21,619 nucleotides of DNA from CAG-877 sp045125935 (GCA_045125935.1 JBGVNW010000024.1:1-21619); one strand, 5' to 3'. Shown: positions 12,743 through 20,823, counted from the first letter of the stretch. Program-made: numbers and translations. The notes: generated by a model from the sequence alone, not told the origin.

Positions 12743-13012
12743 TTATTTTTTATTTTTTTTAGTTTCTTCTTCTGCTGCTATTCTAGCTGCTTCTTTTGCA
12801 GCAGTAACTGCAGCCATGGCACCATCAACACAAGCTAAAAAAGCAGAAACTGCAGTTTGAGCACTAGATACTTCATTTTGTACTTCAACTGTTACGACAT
12901 CTAAATTTTTATTTCCAACAACGATACAATCAGAAAAATTAGTTAGATAAGCTTGTGGATTAGTAGCATATACAACAGTTTCTTGTGTTGCACTTAGTTT
13001 TCCTTCAGACAT
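12743..13012 (-). CDS. Small Ala-rich helical protein
   Basis: 89 residues. No signal peptide or membrane helix. Residues 43-89 are a long Ala/Val-rich helix (VEVQNEVSSAQTAVSAFLAC, then VTAAKEAARIAAEEE) ending in lysines. Size and helix content recall WXG100-like type VII secretion partners, but there is no W-X-G, so this is not an assignment. GGAGTG lies 11 bp before the ATG, and the gene follows the 13052-14362 hydrolase by 39 bp in the same transcript. Family not recognised. Confidence 0.7.
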   Translation of the reverse strand: MSEGKLSATQETVVYATNPQAYLTNFSDCIVVGNKNLDVVTVEVQNEVSSAQTAVSAFLACVDGAMAAVTAAKEAARIAAEEETKKNKK

Positions 13013-13051
13013 TATTTATCACACTCCAAATAACTATATTCATTTTAAAAC

Positions 13052-14362
13052 TTATAAAAATTTAAATCTATTTTCATCACTGTTTGCCTCTTCTGATGAT
13101 GAAATGTCACTATCACGAGACATAGCAAAACTAATAAAATCACTCACTTTAGCTAAAGTACCACTTGATAAGCTCCAGTCACCATTACTATATCGAGTAA
13201 TTATATCAGCAACATTATAAACTTTTGTTGCAGAATCAGTACAAACTTCTCTTGCTTTGGTAATTGCTGTAGTAGCTTCTGATTTATCAAAGCCAGCAGG
13301 TACTGCTACAGGATATGGAGATGATGTTGCATAGTCTACTACACTTTGATATGCATCATTAACTACTTGAACCATATCATCCAATTGACTACAGACATCA
13401 TTTCTTAAATACTTACATACTTGCTCTACTTCATCAGGTTTAACACTTAGTTGATGATTTGTAGAACCAAAATTTTTTAGAATAAATGACTTCTCTCCAA
13501 AAAAATCAAATAATTTTGAAAAGAAGTTCTCAGATCCTTCAGCATTTGAAGTACTTTTAGATTCAAGACCATAATAACTATATAATTTTTCTTTAGTATC
13601 AATTAAACTTACATCAATTGTTTCCCAACTAACTATTTTCTTCCCTGTCTCAGGATCAATAGTAACAACAGCTTTTTGATAAGTATATCCTTCTTGTGGC
13701 AAGGAATCTCCAGCCATATAATCATATATACCATTCTTAAAGAAATTAGCTCTTATTCCCGTGTGAGAACCATCATCACATGTTACTTTTATAATATTTA
13801 ATCCTGCCTTAGCAAAAGCCTCTGTCGCAGCTGAATTTTTATTTTCATAAGTTAAAAAAAGTGTATTATTTTCTTTAAAAAGATTTATATCTTCTGAATT
13901 TAGAGTTGCATTATATCCTTTATACGTCTTATTTGAATAATCATCAATTAAATATACAATTTGTGGATCTAAATTAGAGGCTCCGTTTTGTTTTAAGTTT
14001 TCTAAAACAACACGGTATCCACCATCACCACCATAACTAAATCCGCCACCAGAAAGATTAGTATTAGTAATTCCGTACTCAGCACGTACAGAATTAACAA
14101 TTTCCATGGTATTTTTACCCCAATCTTCATTCCAGTTCATTGATGGCATAATAACAATAGAATCACTTCCATTTTGAATTAATGAATCATATGGCCCATT
14201 ATTACTATACCAACCACTTTTTCTACCAGAGCCATATACATATGTAAAGATTGGCGTATCAGAGTTTACATTTGGTGGAACATATATCGCGTATTCAACA
14301 TTTTCTCCAAATTGTTTTAATACTATTTGACCACCATCATTTGTTTTAACTATATCTTCCAT
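13052..14362 (-). CDS. Alpha/beta hydrolase-like protein with helical C-terminal tail
   Basis: 436 residues from the last of three consecutive ATGs (14362), chosen because AGGG stands 8 bp before it; the other two are possible. Residues 1-215 are an alpha/beta-hydrolase-like domain: strand IFTYVYGSGRK (oxyanion region), then NLSGGGFSYGG with nucleophile Ser109, and candidate His200 in DDGSHTGI. Residues about 300-420 are a separate helical region (LSVKPDEVEQVCKYL... and KSEATTAITKAREVCTDSAT) like the helical targeting parts of secreted effector proteins. There is no signal peptide. With the small helical protein downstream, an alternative export route such as type VII is conceivable, but no such machinery is in the window. 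A strong extended -10 lies upstream. Confidence 0.75.
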   Translation of the reverse strand: MEDIVKTNDGGQIVLKQFGENVEYAIYVPPNVNSDTPIFTYVYGSGRKSGWYSNNGPYDSLIQNGSDSIVIMPSMNWNEDWGKNTMEIVNSVRAEYGITNTNLSGGGFSYGGDGGYRVVLENLKQNGASNLDPQIVYLIDDYSNKTYKGYNATLNSEDINLFKENNTLFLTYENKNSAATEAFAKAGLNIIKVTCDDGSHTGIRANFFKNGIYDYMAGDSLPQEGYTYQKAVVTIDPETGKKIVSWETIDVSLIDTKEKLYSYYGLESKSTSNAEGSENFFSKLFDFFGEKSFILKNFGSTNHQLSVKPDEVEQVCKYLRNDVCSQLDDMVQVVNDAYQSVVDYATSSPYPVAVPAGFDKSEATTAITKAREVCTDSATKVYNVADIITRYSNGDWSLSSGTLAKVSDFISFAMSRDSDISSSEEANSDENRFKFL

Positions 14363-14441
14363 CATCATCACCCTATTTTAAACAAACATTCACATTTTCA
14401 ATAATTAATATATGCTAATATCTATCTACTCTTATTTTTAA

Positions 14442-14450
14442 ATTATATCA
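14442..14450 (-). promoter_or_regulatory. Extended -10 promoter of the hydrolase operon
   Basis: TGATATAAT (14450-14442) on the - strand: TG-N-TATAAT, with only a weak -35 (TTTTAA-like). Leader about 75 bp. Confidence 0.6.
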
Positions 14451-14465
14451 TACTGATACCTTAAT

Positions 14466-14516
14466 TAAAATAAAAACAATATGAACAATTAACTTTATAA
14501 CTATATCATATTGTTT
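14466..14516 (-). terminator. Terminator of pncC
   Basis: AAACAATATG (14516-14507) and CATATTGTTT (14483-14474), 10-bp perfect stem with a 23-nt loop, then TTATTTT. Confidence 0.7.
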
Positions 14517-14524
14517 TATTATCT

Positions 14525-15043
14525 CTAATTATTATCCTTAACATATTGTCTGCCAGGAAGAACAAACTCATCGCTAAGTTCTAAAGCACAATTCACCATT
14601 TCAATAACTCGTTCAATAACTAACTCCTTATTATCATTTCTACTGCCAAGCTTAGCCTCTACTGTTGAATTATAGTATTTATCATTTTCCCTATCATAAA
14701 CACTAATAAAAACAACATTATCTTCTCCATATGGATTATTAACATCAACTCTATTTAATTTACCAGTAACTCCAACACCAAAATCACTATTCGCAAGAAA
14801 ACTAATATTTTTACTCATCTCATCTGCGCATTCACGACTATAAACACTAAACTCATCAATAACTAAAGGAGAAACACCCATCATTATCTTTGCCTCATTT
14901 GAATATGTCACCGCACTAAATCCAATAATTTCTGAAGCTCCCTCAATACTAGTAATAGCATTCGCAACTCCACCACCAGTACAAGACTCCATAGTCGCTA
15001 TTTTTTTCTTTTCCTTAACTAATCTCTCAACTAAATCTTTCAT
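14525..15043 (-). CDS. pncC: Nicotinamide-nucleotide amidase (CinA C-terminal family)
   Basis: 172 residues from ATG 15043, with AAGGAGAT before it; the 14-codon upstream extension has no ribosome site. The single CinA-C domain is complete: MESCTGGGVANAITSIEGAS (18-37), VTYSNEAK (45-52), and GVGVTGKLNRVDVNNPYG. The enzyme deamidates NMN to NaMN, recycling the NMN made by DNA ligase into NAD synthesis; NaMN is then the substrate of NadD, encoded directly upstream. It lacks the N-terminal MoCF-like domain of full CinA, matching stand-alone PncC. It has its own promoter 79 bp after nadD. Confidence 0.9.
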   Translation of the reverse strand: MKDLVERLVKEKKKIATMESCTGGGVANAITSIEGASEIIGFSAVTYSNEAKIMMGVSPLVIDEFSVYSRECADEMSKNISFLANSDFGVGVTGKLNRVDVNNPYGEDNVVFISVYDRENDKYYNSTVEAKLGSRNDNKELVIERVIEMVNCALELSDEFVLPGRQYVKDNN

Positions 15044-15063
15044 TCTTATCTCCTTAAAATCTA

Positions 15064-15102
15064 TTAATAACTCACTATAATACAATTACTTATAAATAAT
15101 TG
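15064..15102 (-). promoter_or_regulatory. pncC promoter with a palindrome half-site
   Basis: TTGCAA (about 15102-15097), 17 bp, TATTAT (about 15079-15074), followed by GTTATTAA (15071-15064), the same 8-base half-site as the palindromes upstream of the prs operon. The second half-site is degenerate. Confidence 0.55.
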
Positions 15103-15122
15103 CAATCAAAATAACTATAATG

Positions 15123-15704
15123 TTATTCATACAACTTATTTTTTCTAATATATTCAATAATATCACTATTAACTAAATCACCAATATCTTCGCCATTTTT
15201 TATTTTATTTCTAATTTCTGTTGAAGATAAACTATTCATTTCAATATTACTAATAATTATATTATCTCTATATTTAGAAAATTTATTTAAAATATCCTCA
15301 ATTGGATCAGTATATCTTTTAATTACTAAAAATTTATAATTTTCAAGTAAATAAAGACCATTTTTCCATAAATCAATATAACTTAAATTATCTGTTCCAC
15401 ATATAAAATAAATCTCATCATTAGGATAAATACTTCTAAAAAAATCAAGTGTTTCATAAGTATAGATTTCTTCCTCTTGTAATTCAAAATCACTAACTAT
15501 AAATCTCTCATCACCAGTAGTCATAAGTTCTAACATCTTTAATCGATGAAAATCACTAATTAAATTATTTTTATATTTGTACTTACTACCTGTTGGTACA
15601 TAAATAATTTTATCTACATAATTACCATTTAATAAATCAAGACCTATTTTCAAATGCATTTTATGTGGTGGATTAAAACTACCTCCAAAAATACCTATCC
15701 TCAT
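15123..15704 (-). CDS. nadD: Nicotinate-nucleotide adenylyltransferase
   Basis: 193 residues, normal length. It joins NaMN and ATP to give deamido-NAD. Motifs: GIFGGSFNPPHKMH (4-17) with the two histidines of the nucleotidyl-transfer site (His14, His17), FICGTDNL in the place of the usual G-(A/T)-D, and SSTEIRNKI near the C-terminus for ATP phosphate binding. Start and prs stop overlap by one base (TAATG), so it is coupled to the PRPP synthetase gene. GSFNPPH and the lack of CoaD-type TxGH separate it from pantetheine-phosphate adenylyltransferase. Confidence 0.95.
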   Translation of the reverse strand: MRIGIFGGSFNPPHKMHLKIGLDLLNGNYVDKIIYVPTGSKYKYKNNLISDFHRLKMLELMTTGDERFIVSDFELQEEEIYTYETLDFFRSIYPNDEIYFICGTDNLSYIDLWKNGLYLLENYKFLVIKRYTDPIEDILNKFSKYRDNIIISNIEMNSLSSTEIRNKIKNGEDIGDLVNSDIIEYIRKNKLYE

Positions 15705-16777
15705 TATCCCAACTTCTTTCTAATTTTATCAATTATTTTTTTCTTTCCATTCCAAAGTTCTTCAATATCACTTTTTTTATTTATTGTATCAATAATTAGT
15801 GCTAAATACTTAGAACAATCTACTGAAACATACCATTCATTATTTATTATTTCTTCTGGAACATATGATAAATTTGTTGAATACAGTTTGTTAAATAAAC
15901 CATTTTCATATGCTTCAACAAACTTATCAATTCCTTCTGTAAATAAAGCAAAGGTTGCGATTAAATAGATGTTTCTAGCACCTTTTTTCTTTAAAAGCTC
16001 ACATACTTCGATCATTGATCCTCCTGATGCAATCATATCATCAACTACAAGTACGTCTCTATCAGCTACATCAACACCCATATACATATGTTCAACAATT
16101 GGATTTTTGCCATTAACAACTTTAGATAAATCTCGTCTTTTATAGAATACACCAACATCACAACTTAACATATCCGCATAATATCTTGCTCTCTCCATCG
16201 CACCCATATCCGGACTAACTACAAGTAAATCTTTAACATCTTCATTTTCAATTAACTCCTCAAGTATAGTATGTGTCGGATAAAAATTTTCAAACGGAAG
16301 TCTTGGAATTGCATTACAAATACTTGGATCATGAGCATCAAAAGTAATAATATTATTTACACCAATTCTTTCTAATTCTTGTAAACTAATTGCACAATCA
16401 AGTGACTCATTCCCTCTTCTTTTATGTTGTCTCGATTGATAAAGCAGTGGCATTACAACGTTTATTTTAGATGCGTGACCACTAGTAGAAGCAATTACAC
16501 GTTTAATATCCTCAAAATGTTCATCTGGTGACATATAATGTTCTCTTCCATGCATCATATAACTTATTCCATAGTTACCAACATCACTAAGAATAAATAA
16601 ATTATCTCCATTAACAGACTCATTAATAGAAACCTTTCCTTCTCCATTACTAAACCGGTCACTTTTCATTTTAGCAATATAACTTTTAGTAGTATTGTTC
16701 ATTCTCATTAAATGTTCATTAACCTTATTTCCTAAATCTAAACAATTATTCGAAATAACTAATTTTAACTTACTCAT
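15704..16777 (-). CDS. prs: Ribose-phosphate pyrophosphokinase, divergent type
   Basis: 357 residues from ATG 16777 (AGGGAG upstream), about 40 longer than the usual 310-320. It should make PRPP from ribose 5-phosphate and ATP. ATP-side motif RFSNGEGKVSINESVNG (41-57), ITFDAHDP (144-151) and the PRPP loop DVLVVDDMIASGGS (241-254) are clear. The flexible catalytic loop differs: where common enzymes have YARQDRK...REPI, this one has YQSRQHKRRGNESLD (113-127). The extra length is at the C-terminus. It may be a paralogue serving NAD synthesis, given nadD downstream; another prs elsewhere would be expected. It starts one base after the preceding gene. Confidence 0.85.
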   Translation of the reverse strand: MSKLKLVISNNCLDLGNKVNEHLMRMNNTTKSYIAKMKSDRFSNGEGKVSINESVNGDNLFILSDVGNYGISYMMHGREHYMSPDEHFEDIKRVIASTSGHASKINVVMPLLYQSRQHKRRGNESLDCAISLQELERIGVNNIITFDAHDPSICNAIPRLPFENFYPTHTILEELIENEDVKDLLVVSPDMGAMERARYYADMLSCDVGVFYKRRDLSKVVNGKNPIVEHMYMGVDVADRDVLVVDDMIASGGSMIEVCELLKKKGARNIYLIATFALFTEGIDKFVEAYENGLFNKLYSTNLSYVPEEIINNEWYVSVDCSKYLALIIDTINKKSDIEELWNGKKKIIDKIRKKLG

Positions 16778-16778
16778 T

Positions 16779-17189
16779 TTAATATTCTCCCTTTTTAACA
16801 TAAGATTTATTCTTTACAGAAACACAAATTCCATTAAAATACCCTTCTTTAACAACACTTTCCATCATTCCGTATCCTACTACTGTCGTATCAATTCCAT
16901 AATCAAATGTAACTCCACTAACCATATATCCTTGAGTTTCAATAGAAGTTCTGAAAATTTTCTCTACTTCTTCTTTACTAATCTTTCTTACCATAGGTAC
17001 TTCTCTACCAAAAACATTAAGTTTGCCAACAGCTTCTATCGCTAAATCAGCTTTATCATAATATTCATTAAGACAAAAACCAGTACCAGCCTTACACTCA
17101 ACATTAACTACTCCATTAAAATCTTCATATTCTCTATAATAATTTTCTAATATCCCTTTAACATCCTCTTTACTAAAATTTAATTTCAT
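16779..17189 (-). CDS. Unknown protein, ~130-aa paralogue family (member A)
   Basis: 136 residues from ATG 17189, with AGGGAG 8 bp upstream; an in-frame GTG three codons earlier lies in that site. Related to the genes at 20007-20408 and 20423-20800. Shared pattern: F-x(4)-K near the N-terminus, ENYYREYEDF, G-x-L-x-V-x-G, KEEVEKIFRTSIETQGY and a final run of beta strands (YFNGICVSVKNK). No signal peptide, membrane helix or catalytic motif. First gene of the operon with prs and nadD, one base before prs. Function unknown. Confidence 0.8.
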   Translation of the reverse strand: MKLNFSKEDVKGILENYYREYEDFNGVVNVECKAGTGFCLNEYYDKADLAIEAVGKLNVFGREVPMVRKISKEEVEKIFRTSIETQGYMVSGVTFDYGIDTTVVGYGMMESVVKEGYFNGICVSVKNKSYVKKGEY

Positions 17190-17210
17190 TTTTTTCACTC
17201 CCTACATTAA

Positions 17211-17233
17211 GTTCTTAACATTTTATTAATAAC
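17211..17233. promoter_or_regulatory. nrtR: Candidate NrtR operator 2
   Basis: A 23-bp near-palindrome. On the - strand GTTATTAA, 7 bp, TTAAGAAC; one mismatch to operator 1 in the right arm. It lies in the leader, 56 bp centre-to-centre from operator 1. Assignment to NrtR is inferred. Confidence 0.55.
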
Positions 17234-17266
17234 TGTTTTTATAAAAAATACAAATTCATTTCATCT

Positions 17267-17289
17267 GTTATTAACATTATATTAATAAC
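17267..17289. promoter_or_regulatory. nrtR: Candidate NrtR operator 1
   Basis: A perfect palindrome of 8-bp arms, GTTATTAA-N7-TTAATAAC, centred on the -10 of the prs operon promoter, so a bound protein would block the polymerase. The regulator is inferred from gene content: nrtR is the only visible NAD regulator in the window. Confidence 0.6.
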
Positions 17290-17304
17290 TATTTAAAATG
17301 TCAA
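17276..17304 (-). promoter_or_regulatory. Consensus promoter of the prs-nadD operon
   Basis: TTGACA (17304-17299), exactly 17 bp, TATAAT (17281-17276): a perfect sigma-A match. Leader about 80 bp, containing operator 2. Confidence 0.85.
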
Positions 17305-17339
17305 CATCTTTTTAATATTTTGATAAAAAGATGATAAAT

Positions 17340-17369
17340 ATAAAAAGAGCACTTATTTTTAAGTGTTCC
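17340..17369 (-). terminator. Terminator of the phosphatase gene
   Basis: GAACACTT (17368-17361) pairs with AAGTGCTC (17354-17347), one mismatch, then TTTTTATAT. Confidence 0.75.
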
Positions 17370-17376
17370 CTTATAC

Positions 17377-18996
17377 TTAAGAATATATATATATCTTTTT
17401 AGAACCATCTTTAATAAATCTTTTAGCTATATAATCATGAACAGATTTACAATTATTCATTCTTAATACATCTTCCATTACATTAGGGCCTAATGCCTCA
17501 GCAATGCTTCTAGCACTCCTGTTAGATGTAACTGCAAGTGGATTTCCTTTCAATCCACCATAATTTCTAACATAATCATGATCACTCGAACCAAAAATAA
17601 ATCTATCAGTTAAAACACCAGTTGCATACATGGCATCGTTTAAATTACCATGTCTTTCCTTCATACGTTCAAGTTGACACTCTATAACATAATCAAATAA
17701 GAATGTTTTTACATAGATATTACGTGCAAATTCAACATCAGATTCACTATAACAATCATATCCTCTACATACAACATTACGTACCTCAGAAGATGTAAGC
17801 TCTTTTGGTCCTTGCCCAAACATTGCCTTATGTATGCCTAATTTTCCTTCTCTTAGAGTCATATCCAGAATATAATCTTGGAAAAGGACTTCAGAATTAC
17901 CAATAACTACCTCATTATTAATATCGTTACTTTGAGCGGTATTATTGTGAGATAACATCTCAGTCCAAACAACGTTAGAGCCACCATCATATTTAAGCAT
18001 TCCCCCGTTATAGGCAATACCACCATCAACACAATGAACTTTTACTGTTCTACCAGATGGATCACAAACATCAATATTTTTACCTCGAATTTTCTTTTCT
18101 ATTGTATGACCAATAATCATCGTTTTACCAGCTTTAGGCATTTCCCACATATTATAATGATCTTTATCTTTTCTAAACCATAAAACACTATAAGCCATTC
18201 TTCGTAATTCACTATTTTCTGGTTCTCTGAAATAATCATCTAAACAATAATTAGGATTAATATCATATAAACGTTGATTAAAAATAGCGTGTCCTAAAAC
18301 AAAACTTTGTCCATTATAATTATGAACTCTTTGTAATGGTTGTGTAGAAAGCCAGGAAAACATTTCATTAAAAACTCGTGGATTATTCTTCTCAAGTTCA
18401 TTTAATTCTCTAATAGTTCCTTCTCCACCATTACGAAATAAAGTTCCAACATAATTATATGGTTCATAACTATTCATATTATGTCTATTTCTAATATAAC
18501 CAAGTAAAAACTCATCATGATTACCAGGAATATACTTTACTCGTTCTGGATATTGTTTAGCTAAACGCATAATATCTAAAAGTAATTTAATACTTCCAGT
18601 ACCCATACCATCCTTACCACGATCAGTTGCATCGCCTAAGATAAAGATAACATCATATTCATTAAGATAATAGTTTTTTACTTTATCTAATGGATAATCA
18701 TATCCATGAAAATCGCTAATTGCAACAAAACTCTTATCATTAACATCCCCACTACTTAAATTCTCTGGACTAACAAGTACATTATAACGTCTCAAAACTT
18801 GCGCATCACTAGACGTAATTTGATACCTATAATCGCCTAGTTTACTAAGCACTTCGTAAAGATCACGAACTTTTTCATATCCTAAAAAATTTCTATATCC
18901 TTCTTTACACATTCTACCATACGTATTAACTTGATTAAGTAACTCTCCAGATTTATCTCTTGAAAAAACAGCATTTACAATTTCATAATTTCTCAT
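17377..18996 (-). CDS. PPP-family metallophosphatase with long C-terminal extension
   Basis: 539 residues from ATG 18996 (GGGGTGG upstream). The phosphoesterase core has all five motifs: SDFHG (Asp95, His97), GDATDRG (Asp122, Asp125), GNHD (Asn159-Asp161), LGHAIF (His236) and IIGHT (His297), then VDGGIAYNGGML. The pattern is that of PPP-type protein or dinucleotide phosphatases (PrpA/ApaH-like) binding two metals. Class III fructose bisphosphatases of Bacillota share this fold but are usually near 640 residues, so I do not call fbp. Residues 1-88 and about 350-539 match nothing I know. Monocistronic, with its own promoter and terminator. Confidence 0.8.
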   Translation of the reverse strand: MRNYEIVNAVFSRDKSGELLNQVNTYGRMCKEGYRNFLGYEKVRDLYEVLSKLGDYRYQITSSDAQVLRRYNVLVSPENLSSGDVNDKSFVAISDFHGYDYPLDKVKNYYLNEYDVIFILGDATDRGKDGMGTGSIKLLLDIMRLAKQYPERVKYIPGNHDEFLLGYIRNRHNMNSYEPYNYVGTLFRNGGEGTIRELNELEKNNPRVFNEMFSWLSTQPLQRVHNYNGQSFVLGHAIFNQRLYDINPNYCLDDYFREPENSELRRMAYSVLWFRKDKDHYNMWEMPKAGKTMIIGHTIEKKIRGKNIDVCDPSGRTVKVHCVDGGIAYNGGMLKYDGGSNVVWTEMLSHNNTAQSNDINNEVVIGNSEVLFQDYILDMTLREGKLGIHKAMFGQGPKELTSSEVRNVVCRGYDCYSESDVEFARNIYVKTFLFDYVIECQLERMKERHGNLNDAMYATGVLTDRFIFGSSDHDYVRNYGGLKGNPLAVTSNRSARSIAEALGPNVMEDVLRMNNCKSVHDYIAKRFIKDGSKKIYIYS

Positions 18997-19020
18997 ACAA
19001 ACCACCCCATTGGTGCACAT

Positions 19021-19049
19021 ATTATATCACAAAATACAAGAAATTTCAA
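19021..19049 (-). promoter_or_regulatory. Promoter of the phosphatase gene
   Basis: TTGAAA (19049-19044), 17 bp, TATAAT (19026-19021) with TG one base upstream of the -10. Confidence 0.8.
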
Positions 19050-19067
19050 TTACTCTAGCAAAGTGAC

Positions 19068-19092
19068 TAAAAAAAGCACTATCAAAGTGCTT
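19068..19092 (-). terminator. Terminator of the 19103-20800 operon
   Basis: AAGCACT (19092-19086), loop TTGAT, AGTGCTT (19080-19074), then TTTTT. Confidence 0.9.
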
Positions 19093-19102
19093 ACAAATAA
19101 CT

Positions 19103-19993
19103 TTATCCTAACTTCTTCTTGTATTCTTTAACTACATCCTCATAAGTTTCTGGAGAATGTCCTTTTAATGTACAATTTTTATTAGAAATGCTAGAACTTG
19201 CGATAAAAGGCTTTTCTCCTGGAAGTGTATTCCATTCGTTTTTAGGAAAATGAAAATATAATAATTCACTCGCAACTCCTAATCTAATAAGCATATCAAC
19301 TTCGGCAAAATTAGAAGCCCATTCACGACCATATTTGTTATAGCCTAAATTAAGTATTGAAACACCGGTATCTTCTGGCGTTAAAGGCAACATTTCAATA
19401 CATTCAGCTATTTCTTCTCTATGCTCATTTAAACTACTTGTTCTAAAAACAGATGCTGGTTCATTTATCCCTTGACCAATAGTAAAATCATTATAAACAT
19501 CAAGCCATTCCTTATCAATATCCTTAATAACGCAGTCAGAAAAAATAGATCTAACTCTCTTACCACTAAGCTTCATAGCCTCTTCATTAGAAATACTACT
19601 ATAATCATCTACAAAAGTACATTCTCTTACTAAAGGAACTATAGTCTTTTTACTATTATATGAATCAACTATTCTTCCTAAAAACTCATCCATTTGACCT
19701 TTAGATAAAAATTCTTTCGCAAAATACTCTGAAACATCAAAAAAATGTTCATATTCCTTAAAATAAGCATAATGTTCTAAATATCTTAAAATTGCTTGTT
19801 TATTAAAAGCTCTATCAGGACAGTCTGATGCAAAAGCGGCTCTAAAAATAGCCCTTGGATTTATATTGATAAGTTCTTCTAGATTTTTTATATCAACTAA
19901 AGAATAAGGAATAGTATCCATATAAGCCCACCAATGTAATAATAATTCCTTTTGTTCTTCTTTTGTATATTCTCTAAATTCTTTCTTTTCCAT
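19103..19993 (-). CDS. Unknown cytoplasmic protein, 296 aa
   Basis: No family recognised. AAAGGAAA precedes the ATG at 19993. The protein is acidic and mostly helical in residues 1-130 (YTKEEQKELLLHWWAYMDTI, YLEHYAYFKEYEHFFDVSEY), and mixed after that (RTSSLNEHREEIAECIEMLP, VSILNLGYNKYGREWASNFA). No signal peptide or membrane segment. Last gene of a three-gene operon with two members of the unknown 130-aa family, 13 bp after member B, and followed by a clear terminator. Its function is probably tied to that family. Confidence 0.75.
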   Translation of the reverse strand: MEKKEFREYTKEEQKELLLHWWAYMDTIPYSLVDIKNLEELININPRAIFRAAFASDCPDRAFNKQAILRYLEHYAYFKEYEHFFDVSEYFAKEFLSKGQMDEFLGRIVDSYNSKKTIVPLVRECTFVDDYSSISNEEAMKLSGKRVRSIFSDCVIKDIDKEWLDVYNDFTIGQGINEPASVFRTSSLNEHREEIAECIEMLPLTPEDTGVSILNLGYNKYGREWASNFAEVDMLIRLGVASELLYFHFPKNEWNTLPGEKPFIASSSISNKNCTLKGHSPETYEDVVKEYKKKLG

Positions 19994-20006
19994 ATATATT
20001 TCCTTT

Positions 20007-20408
20007 CTATTTAACTAATTTCTTTGCTGACATTTCAATCTCTACTCCAATAAAACCATATCTAGGGATTAATTGTTCATACCATTTTCTTGTACCATCT
20101 TCTTCTAATTCACCATACTTAAGAGTAGCATTTTTGACAGAATATTCTCCTTCTTGTTCAATTCTGGCACTAAAAATATTAATAACCTCTTCTTGACTGA
20201 CAGTCTCTTCTACTACTTTTTCAATTCCTGCTACTTTAAGATTTCCACGCATTACCATTTCTAAAGTAACTATTGGATTATATTTTCTTCTTCCGCAACA
20301 AGAATCAATTGTACAAGAGAATATCAATTCACCATCAAAATCTCTTTCTCTTCTATAATAATCCTCAACAACATTTTTTGTTTCTGCTTCATTAAACATT
20401 ACTTTCAT
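20007..20408 (-). CDS. Unknown protein, ~130-aa paralogue family (member B)
   Basis: 133 residues. The family pattern is present: FNEAETKNVVEDYYRRERDF near the N-terminus, GNLKVAG in the middle, SQEEVINIFSARIEQEGEYS, and YGFIGVEIEMSAK at the end. It adds a CTIDSCCGRR insert with three cysteines that members A and C lack, possibly a metal or disulphide site, although this is uncertain. AGGGAG lies about 10 bp before the ATG. It starts 14 bp after member C ends. Confidence 0.8.
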   Translation of the reverse strand: MKVMFNEAETKNVVEDYYRRERDFDGELIFSCTIDSCCGRRKYNPIVTLEMVMRGNLKVAGIEKVVEETVSQEEVINIFSARIEQEGEYSVKNATLKYGELEEDGTRKWYEQLIPRYGFIGVEIEMSAKKLVK

Positions 20409-20422
20409 AAAATTAAAACTCC

Positions 20423-20800
20423 CTATTTAATTTTCCATTTCGAAGATATTTCAACATCAACATACCTAAATCCACTTTCACTAACAGCTAAATCACTAAT
20501 ATAATTAATTTCTATATCTTTTACATTATAACCATTAGTCTCTAAAGTTGTCCTAAATACTCCTTTTATCTCCTCAAAACTAACCGGAACACTGACTCCA
20601 ATATTATTACCATCAACACTTAAAGTACCATTAAGAACAAAAGATATGTCAGCAAACTTAACAGGTGGAAGTGGACGGGATGGATGTTTTGTTTCCTTAA
20701 CGTCACTGCAAATTTCTAAACTACACTCAAAATCCTCGTACTTTTTATAATAACCCTCAACAATACTTTTCGTTGATTTTTCATCAAATCTAACTCTCAT
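20423..20800 (-). CDS. Unknown protein, ~130-aa paralogue family (member C)
   Basis: 125 residues from ATG 20800 with GGGGTGAT upstream; the 13-codon extension lacks a ribosome site. Pattern: FDEKSTKSIVEGYYKKYEDF, NGTLSVDG, SFEEIKGVFRTTLETNGYNV, FRYVDVEISSK. Closest in feel to member A (YEDF, FRT.(I/L)ET.GY). No motif points to an activity. First gene of the operon with member B and the 296-aa protein, behind its own promoter. Confidence 0.8.
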   Translation of the reverse strand: MRVRFDEKSTKSIVEGYYKKYEDFECSLEICSDVKETKHPSRPLPPVKFADISFVLNGTLSVDGNNIGVSVPVSFEEIKGVFRTTLETNGYNVKDIEINYISDLAVSESGFRYVDVEISSKWKIK

Positions 20801-20823
20801 ATAATCACCCCAAATGTAGCTAT

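Noticed and set aside
12743..13012. WXG100 (EsxA-like) protein
   Set aside because: Size and helices fit, but the W-X-G turn and the C-terminal secretion motif are absent.
17377..18996. Class III fructose-1,6-bisphosphatase (fbp)
   Set aside because: The metallophosphatase core is compatible, but the length and the unrecognised flanking regions make a general PPP-family call safer.
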